Shown piece by piece: positions 13,962 to 17,717 of a stretch of 17,717 nt of DNA (position 1 is the first letter of the stretch; each line of letters begins with the position of its first letter). Origin of the DNA: Nitrososphaeria archaeon (GTDB taxonomy: Archaea > Thermoproteota > Nitrososphaeria > JACIWG01); NCBI GenBank assembly GCA_014361085.1, contig JACIWG010000014.1, positions 1-17,717 of the forward strand, written 5' to 3'. A program made the translations under genes and the position numbers. The notes beneath the pieces are model-generated. The model ran no database searches. It had not been told where the DNA came from and was given only the letters and a program-made list of their open reading frames with translations.

Positions 13962-15005
13962 TCAACCCCTATACAGACACCTGTTTCTCGCATAAACTGC
14001 GTAGTCAACATACTCTTTTCTTTCAACATAATATTTTACTGGAGGAGCAAGACCTCTTCTCTCCTCAATAAGGTCTGTCACTATTATGCTGAAGGAGTCA
14101 GAGCCTGCTCCAGAACCATATGATGTTAATAGGATTCTTTCACCAGCTTTAGCAATATCCAATATCGCTGCTAAACCTAAAAGTGATGAGCCAGAATATG
14201 TGTTACCAATCTTTTCTACAACAAGTCCAGGATTAACCTGCTCTATCGTGAAACCTAAAACTTTTGCAGCCCTAAGAGGAAACTTGCCGTTTGGCATATG
14301 AAACACTACATATTTGTAGTCTGAAGGCTTTGTTCCAAGCCTTTCCATAAGACCCTTACTTGATTTTATCACATGCTCAAAATATGCTGGCTCTCCAGTA
14401 AACCTTCCACCATGCCTCGGATATGGCGCACATTCTCTTCTCCAAAAGTCTGGAACATCCTGCGTGTAAGAGTATGTGCCTTCAATTTCTGCAACAAGAT
14501 TTTCTCCACCAATAATGTAGGCTGCAGCACCAGCTGACGCAGTATACTCTAAAGCGTCTCCAGGAGCACTCTGTGCAGTGTCAGAGCCAACACTCATACC
14601 GTATCTTATGTATCCAGCCCTAACCAGACCCATGCACGCCTGTATTCCTGCAGTAGCAGCCTTGCAAGCGAACTCCAAGTCTGCGGCAGTCACATGTGGT
14701 GTTATACCTAAAGCTTCTGCTACAGTTACAGCGGTTGGTTTTACCGCATAAGGGTGTGATTCTGAGCCAACATATACTGCTCCAATATCTGATGCTCTAA
14801 CATTCTTCGCCCTCTTGAAAGCATTTTTTGCAGCTTCAACAGCCAATGTTGCAGTGTCTTCATCAAGCGATGGTACAGACTTTTCTATCACATCCAAACC
14901 ACTTTTTATTGAGCCAGCATCCTGACCCCATACCCTTGCAATTTCTTCAACACTTATCCTATACTTTGGAACATATGCACCATATCCTACAATACCAACC
15001 TTCAT
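13962..15005 (-). CDS. Hydroxymethylglutaryl-CoA synthase
   Basis: 347 residues, the length of archaeal HMG-CoA synthases. Condenses acetoacetyl-CoA with acetyl-CoA, giving HMG-CoA for isoprenoid lipid synthesis. Catalytic residues are at the expected spacing: Glu82 (GSESH), Cys114 (EFACKAA), His236 (VFHMPNG). First gene of the operon HMG-CoA synthase, thiolase, DUF35, an arrangement common in archaea where the three proteins form a substrate-channelling complex. ATG with GAGGAG 6 bases upstream. The promoter is in the 131-base divergent spacer before the mutase gene. No HMG-CoA reductase in the window. Confidence 0.96.
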   Translation of the reverse strand: MKVGIVGYGAYVPKYRISVEEIARVWGQDAGSIKSGLDVIEKSVPSLDEDTATLAVEAAKNAFKRAKNVRASDIGAVYVGSESHPYAVKPTAVTVAEALGITPHVTAADLEFACKAATAGIQACMGLVRAGYIRYGMSVGSDTAQSAPGDALEYTASAGAAAYIIGGENLVAEIEGTYSYTQDVPDFWRRECAPYPRHGGRFTGEPAYFEHVIKSSKGLMERLGTKPSDYKYVVFHMPNGKFPLRAAKVLGFTIEQVNPGLVVEKIGNTYSGSSLLGLAAILDIAKAGERILLTSYGSGAGSDSFSIIVTDLIEERRGLAPPVKYYVERKEYVDYAVYARNRCLYRG

Positions 15006-15048
15006 ACTTTTCTCCTCTCACACGATTGCCTGCACGCTTTAGAAGCTC

Positions 15049-15056
15049 TATTTAAG
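15049..15056 (-). promoter_or_regulatory. Candidate TATA box of the mevalonate operon
   Basis: Reads CTTAAATA on the minus strand, about 47 bases before ATG 15005. The predicted leader of about 20 bases would include the GAGGAG ribosome site. Based on position and composition. Confidence 0.45.
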
Positions 15057-15105
15057 ATTTCCATCCAAGATAAAATGTTAGATGATTGGCTAATTTTTGA
15101 AAAAC

Positions 15106-15113
15106 TTTTATAG
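15106..15113 (+). promoter_or_regulatory. TATA box of the mutase-Trm112 operon
   Basis: TTTTATAG centred about 27-28 bases before ATG 15137, and no Shine-Dalgarno before that ATG. This is the pattern for a leaderless archaeal transcript. With the box at 15049-15056 it makes the 131-base spacer a divergent promoter region. Confidence 0.5.
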
Positions 15114-15136
15114 CATGACATCAGATTTTTATTCCT

Positions 15137-16546
15137 ATGATAAAAGAAAGTATCTTTAGAGCCTACGATATTAGGGGAGTATACGGTCTAGACTTGGACG
15201 AGAATGTTGCAGAACTTGTTGGAAAGGCTCTTGGAACATTTCTTGGCGGAGCAGGTAAGAGGGTTGCAGTCGGATATGATGTGAGAAAAAGTAGTCCAGC
15301 ACTAAAGAAGGCGCTAGTTGATGGGCTTACATCGTCTGGAGCGGAAGTCTGGGATATAGGGCTTGTGCCAACACCAACCGTATACTTTACAATATCACAC
15401 TTTGGCCTAGATGGTGGCGCAATAGTTAGCGCAAGCCATAATCCACCTCAATGGAACGGTTTCAAACTATGCAGGGAAAAGGCGATGCTATGTGGATGGG
15501 GTATGGGTTTAGAGAAGATAAAGGAAATAATATTTTCAAAAAAATATTTTGAAAGTGGAGGGGGAACTGTACTTGACAAGGTTGATGAAGTGAACAGCAT
15601 ATATCAGAGGTTTATACTAGAAAAGGTTAATGTTAGGAGAAGGTTAAGGATTTTAGTCGACCCTGGAAACGGTTCATGCTCAAAGTATGCGGACAAGATT
15701 ATTGGAAAAGCAGGACTTGAGGTTGTGGCAATAAACAATTATCCTGACGGAAATTTTCCATCACGTTCACCAGAACCAACTGACGAGTCACTGAAGACTA
15801 TGAAGAAGATGATTTCTGAAGATAATTTTGATTTTGGAGTAGCATATGATGGTGATGGAGACCGTGCAGTATTCGTTGACGATAAAGGAAGAGTTATTGA
15901 GGGGGACAAGATGCTGGCGTTGCTGATAAGACATTTTATAAAAGGTTCTGGCGAAAAGGTCGTTTACGAAGTAAGCTGCTCAAAGTTACTTGAAGACGTG
16001 TTTGTGGAAAAGGGTGTTACACCGATAATGTCTAAAGTAGGCCACTCCTTCATACTTGAGAAGATGATTTCAGAAAAAGCTTTATTTGGTGGAGAGATAG
16101 CGAGCCACCTATATTTTAGGGATGTTTATGGTGCAGATGATGCAATATATGCAACCCTAAAGGTTGCTGAAATGGTTTCAGAATCAAGTGAAAGACTTTC
16201 TGAAATGGTGGACAGGCTGCCAAAATATTATACAACAAGATTAGTTTTCACAGTACCGGATGAAATAAAGTTTAAGGTTATTGAGAGAATGAATTTGAAG
16301 GTTAAGGGGAAAGGGTTCACGCCAATAACATTAGATGGTGTGAGAGTGAACCTTGAAAGTGGATGGTATATTGTTAGAGCATCGAATACATTGCCACAGA
16401 TAAAGGCTACAGTCGAAGCAAAGGATAAGGAAAAACTTTCAATACTAGAAAAGGATGTGATAGAAATGGTTACTGAAGCAGTTAACGAGGTTAGGGGCTT
16501 AAGTGCTAACATGCCAGTTGAGTTTAGAAGGGTGTCTATAACATGA
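15137..16546 (+). CDS. Phosphomannomutase/phosphoglucomutase
   Basis: 469 residues, four-domain alpha-D-phosphohexomutase, cytosolic. Interconverts hexose 6- and 1-phosphates, feeding NDP-sugar synthesis. Start motif FRAYDIRGVYG (7-17); phosphoserine Ser100 in SASHNPPQWNG; Mg-binding loop DGDGDR at 238-243; sugar-recognition GEIASH (319-324, a variant of the GE.SGH form); and the C-terminal phosphate-binding segment VRASNTLP, close to R.SNTEP. Archaeal enzymes of this type often accept both glucose and mannose, so specificity is left open. Overlaps the next gene by 4 bases (ATGA), making translational coupling with Trm112 likely. Functionally it fits with the nucleotidyltransferase at 5784-6512. 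Confidence 0.93.
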   Translation: MIKESIFRAYDIRGVYGLDLDENVAELVGKALGTFLGGAGKRVAVGYDVRKSSPALKKALVDGLTSSGAEVWDIGLVPTPTVYFTISHFGLDGGAIVSASHNPPQWNGFKLCREKAMLCGWGMGLEKIKEIIFSKKYFESGGGTVLDKVDEVNSIYQRFILEKVNVRRRLRILVDPGNGSCSKYADKIIGKAGLEVVAINNYPDGNFPSRSPEPTDESLKTMKKMISEDNFDFGVAYDGDGDRAVFVDDKGRVIEGDKMLALLIRHFIKGSGEKVVYEVSCSKLLEDVFVEKGVTPIMSKVGHSFILEKMISEKALFGGEIASHLYFRDVYGADDAIYATLKVAEMVSESSERLSEMVDRLPKYYTTRLVFTVPDEIKFKVIERMNLKVKGKGFTPITLDGVRVNLESGWYIVRASNTLPQIKATVEAKDKEKLSILEKDVIEMVTEAVNEVRGLSANMPVEFRRVSIT

Positions 16547-16929
16547 GATATAGGCTAATGGATATTCTAGCATGCCCAATATGCAAAAATTTTCCACTAA
16601 AACTCTACGTATTCGAGGAAGCTGAAACGAAGGCCGCTGAAGCTCCAAAGAACGTGTGCGAACTATACTGCGCGTACAAAAACATTACATCAAACAGTAT
16701 AGAAAAGGATGTGTTAATAAAAGAGTGTAGAAAATGCCTCTCATACAATATCAAGTGGGGAATAATATTGTGTGAAAAATGTGGAAGATGGTATCCTATA
16801 TCAGATGAGATTCCAATAATGTTGCCTGACGAGTTGAGGAAAAGGGAGGATGACATAAACTTTCTAAAAATTTTTGAAAAAAAGGTTCCGGAAGATGTTC
16901 TTTTTAAAGGAAAACCACATCACCTTTAA
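16543..16929 (+). CDS. Trm112-family zinc protein, methyltransferase activator
   Basis: 128 residues. Trm112 proteins stabilise and activate class I methyltransferases that modify tRNA, rRNA or release factors. The family ends are clear: LACPICK (Cys11, Cys14) and LCEKCGRWYPISDEIPIMLP (Cys77, Cys80). The central insertion carries a further set, Cys39, Cys43, Cys62 and Cys65, that could form a second metal site; I believe such an insertion occurs in other crenarchaeal-type members. ATG overlaps the mutase stop (ATGA), so the gene is coupled to sugar metabolism by position only. The partner methyltransferase is not in the window. Confidence 0.85.
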   Translation: MRYRLMDILACPICKNFPLKLYVFEEAETKAAEAPKNVCELYCAYKNITSNSIEKDVLIKECRKCLSYNIKWGIILCEKCGRWYPISDEIPIMLPDELRKREDDINFLKIFEKKVPEDVLFKGKPHHL

Positions 16930-16931
16930 AG

Positions 16932-16939
16932 TTTATATA
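16932..16939 (+). promoter_or_regulatory. TATA box after the Trm112 gene
   Basis: TTTATATA, an exact match to the archaeal consensus, centred 27-28 bases before ATG 16963. It predicts a transcript start close to that ATG and may drive both the small ORF and the NitrOD5-like gene. Confidence 0.55.
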
Positions 16940-16962
16940 ACTGTTTAACTTACATACAGCAA

Positions 16963-17076
16963 ATGAAAGGGCTAAAATTTACAAAATTACATAAATTTAT
17001 CTTTTGTAAAAAATTTTTAAATAAAAAAATCTTATCATATGATGTATTAAATATTAGTAAAATGTGTAAAGGGTGA
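16963..17076 (+). CDS. Possible 37-residue small ORF, lysine-rich
   Basis: A 37-codon frame from ATG 16963, ending in TGA 17074-17076. The product would be basic, with about ten lysines (runs such as FCKKFLNKK), two cysteines and no clear family. Support is positional: a consensus TATA box 27 bases before the ATG and a 4-base GTGA overlap with the first possible start of the following gene. Against it, the region is extremely AT-rich and a frame of this size can be chance; it could equally be just a leader. The rest of the 143-base spacer (16930-17072) shows nothing else. Confidence 0.3.
   Translation: MKGLKFTKLHKFIFCKKFLNKKILSYDVLNISKMCKG
17071..17076 (+). promoter_or_regulatory. Shine-Dalgarno deciding a GTG start
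   Basis: GGGTGA lies about 5-6 bases before GTG 17082. It overlaps the alternative start GTG 17073, which makes the downstream codon the better start. Confidence 0.5.
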
Positions 17077-17081
17077 AGCGT

Positions 17082-17399
17082 GTGGAATACAGTACACTGA
17101 GAAAGGTTATTAAAGATTCTATTGAGTCAGGGCTTTCAGTATTAGGTGATGGACCAAAGGATGCGATTATAACACATTTTCTAAAAAGGTACCGTTTAAG
17201 GTCCCTAGAAGATGTTGCAGAATATTCTAAAGAGTTTGAAGAGTTTCTCAAGCTTGTATTCGGTGCAGGGGCCATGTACCTTCTAAAGGCTATAGTTAAA
17301 AAGATGTTTGAGAACCTCGATTTAGAGTACATTTCAACTGAAATGAGCTTTTCTGAAGCTGTTTCAGAAGTAAGGAAAATGGTTAAGCCTATAAGATAG
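17082..17399 (+). CDS. NitrOD5-like alpha-helical domain protein, paralogue
   Basis: 105 residues from this start, no membrane segment. Paralogue of the protein at 10011-10313: both have a S(I/V)LG turn near residue 18, then K(E/D)A(V/I), a basic RYxL segment, a DxPSN or DVAEY stretch, and a central (L/V)FGxGA. Relation to NitrOD5 output domains is by recall and is moderate. Function unknown. The frame starts at GTG 17073 or 17082; the second has GGGTGA at proper spacing. Follows the small ORF and precedes the rubrerythrin gene by 69 bases. Position next to an oxidative-stress protein is suggestive only. Confidence 0.75.
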   Translation: MEYSTLRKVIKDSIESGLSVLGDGPKDAIITHFLKRYRLRSLEDVAEYSKEFEEFLKLVFGAGAMYLLKAIVKKMFENLDLEYISTEMSFSEAVSEVRKMVKPIR

Positions 17400-17430
17400 G
17401 ATATAAATTTTTATAAGATTCCAGTAAAGG

Positions 17431-17438
17431 TTATATAT
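17431..17438 (+). promoter_or_regulatory. Candidate TATA box of the rubrerythrin gene
   Basis: TTATATAT centred about 34 bases before ATG 17469, predicting a leader of some 8-10 bases. An AT-rich tract around 17399-17416 is another possible box. Confidence 0.4.
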
Positions 17439-17444
17439 TCGAAA

Positions 17445-17460
17445 AGAAAAAATTTTTTCT
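17445..17460 (+). promoter_or_regulatory. 16-base perfect palindrome at the expected rubrerythrin transcription start
   Basis: AGAAAAAATTTTTTCT reads the same on both strands. It lies between the TATA-like box and ATG 17469, across the expected start of transcription, where a dimeric repressor would block initiation. Operator role is inference; an A-run/T-run palindrome can also arise by chance in such AT-rich DNA. Confidence 0.35.
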
Positions 17461-17468
17461 GAGCATAT

Positions 17469-17717
17469 ATGGTTAGGAAGATGACTGAAAAAAGTCTTAG
17501 TGAAGGATTTGCTGGAGAAAGTATGGCGCACATGAAGTACCTAATATTTTCTGAAGTGGCTGAAAGGGAAGGTTTGCATAATGTTGCAAGACTCTTTAAA
17601 GCCATAGCCTATGCAGAATTTGTTCACGCAAAAAACCATTATAATGTGCTAGGCAATGTTAAATCTTCTAAAGAAAATCTTGAAAGCGCTATAGAGGGAG
17701 AAACCTATGAGGTTGAA
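17469..17717 (+). CDS. Rubrerythrin, N-terminal part (3' end outside the window)
   Basis: First 83 codons, open to the right edge. Ferritin-like diiron domain of rubrerythrin, which reduces hydrogen peroxide in anaerobes using electrons from rubredoxin or a similar carrier. Diiron ligands fit the family spacing: Glu17 in FAGES, then Glu50 and His53 in an ExxH set (EFVH). The motif EGFAGESMAHMKYLIFSEVAE is highly typical. Whether the C-terminal rubredoxin domain is present cannot be seen. In-frame TGA at 17460-17462 places ATG 17469 as the first start. Likely under its own promoter. Confidence 0.93.
   Translation, partial: MVRKMTEKSLSEGFAGESMAHMKYLIFSEVAEREGLHNVARLFKAIAYAEFVHAKNHYNVLGNVKSSKENLESAIEGETYEVE

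Noticed and set aside
13958..14029. N-terminal extension of the thiolase by 24 codons
   Set aside because: Would overlap the HMG-CoA synthase gene by 68 bases, does not look like thiolase sequence, and a good Shine-Dalgarno precedes the ATG at 13957.
1..17717. tRNA genes, rRNA, CRISPR arrays, insertion sequences or attachment sites
   Set aside because: I looked in all intergenic gaps (each under about 145 bases) and saw no cloverleaf-like sequence, regular spaced repeats, transposase gene or long direct or inverted repeats.

Overview
The window looks like chromosomal DNA of a low-GC, probably thermophilic archaeon. The best guess is a TACK/Thermoproteota-type lineage (Bathyarchaeia- or Nitrososphaeria-like), but the exact lineage cannot be fixed from the sequence. 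Archaeal signs are the HMG-CoA synthase / thiolase / DUF35 mevalonate cluster, an archaeal-type Trm112, an aldehyde:ferredoxin oxidoreductase, TATA boxes about 27 bases before several start codons (leaderless transcripts), and strong use of AGA/AGG arginine codons. Other genes start at TTG behind a clear Shine-Dalgarno sequence, so both initiation modes are used. Genes are packed tightly: no gene-free stretch exceeds about 145 bases, and I found no rRNA, tRNA, CRISPR array or insertion sequence.

Layout. 1-773: C-terminal part of a tungsten-type aldehyde ferredoxin oxidoreductase, cut by the left edge. 777-1217 (-): DUF523/TudS-like Fe-S protein. 1292-1819: flavin reductase-like protein. 1869-2804: malate/lactate dehydrogenase family enzyme. 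2875-3717: winged-helix domain fused to a VIT1/CCC1-like five-helix membrane domain. 3724-5687 (-): two-gene operon of an NHL propeller resembling peptidyl-hydroxyglycine alpha-amidating lyase and an Old Yellow Enzyme. 5784-8092: operon of a sugar-phosphate nucleotidyltransferase and a Wzx-like flippase, suggesting surface glycan or N-glycan work. 8142-10313: signalling block of an orphan cytosolic PAS-PAS histidine kinase, a tiny winged-helix protein and a stand-alone alpha-helical domain resembling archaeal NitrOD5 output domains. 10297-11691 (-): dihydrolipoamide dehydrogenase. 11771-12328: HAD phosphatase. 12344-15005 (-): mevalonate operon HMG-CoA synthase, thiolase, DUF35. 15137-16929: phosphomannomutase/phosphoglucomutase coupled to Trm112. 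16963-17399: a possible 37-codon small ORF and a second copy of the NitrOD5-like domain. 17469-17717: start of a rubrerythrin, cut by the right edge.

How the genes fit together. The mutase and the nucleotidyltransferase/flippase pair would make and export activated sugars. The thiolase/DUF35/HMG-CoA synthase trio makes HMG-CoA for isoprenoid lipids. The aldehyde oxidoreductase, flavin reductase, Old Yellow Enzyme, dihydrolipoamide dehydrogenase and rubrerythrin point to an anaerobic, redox-active metabolism with oxidative-stress protection. The least-explained parts are the paralogous NitrOD5-like small proteins around the orphan kinase, the winged-helix/VIT fusion, and the amidating-lyase-like propeller paired with an unusual Old Yellow Enzyme.
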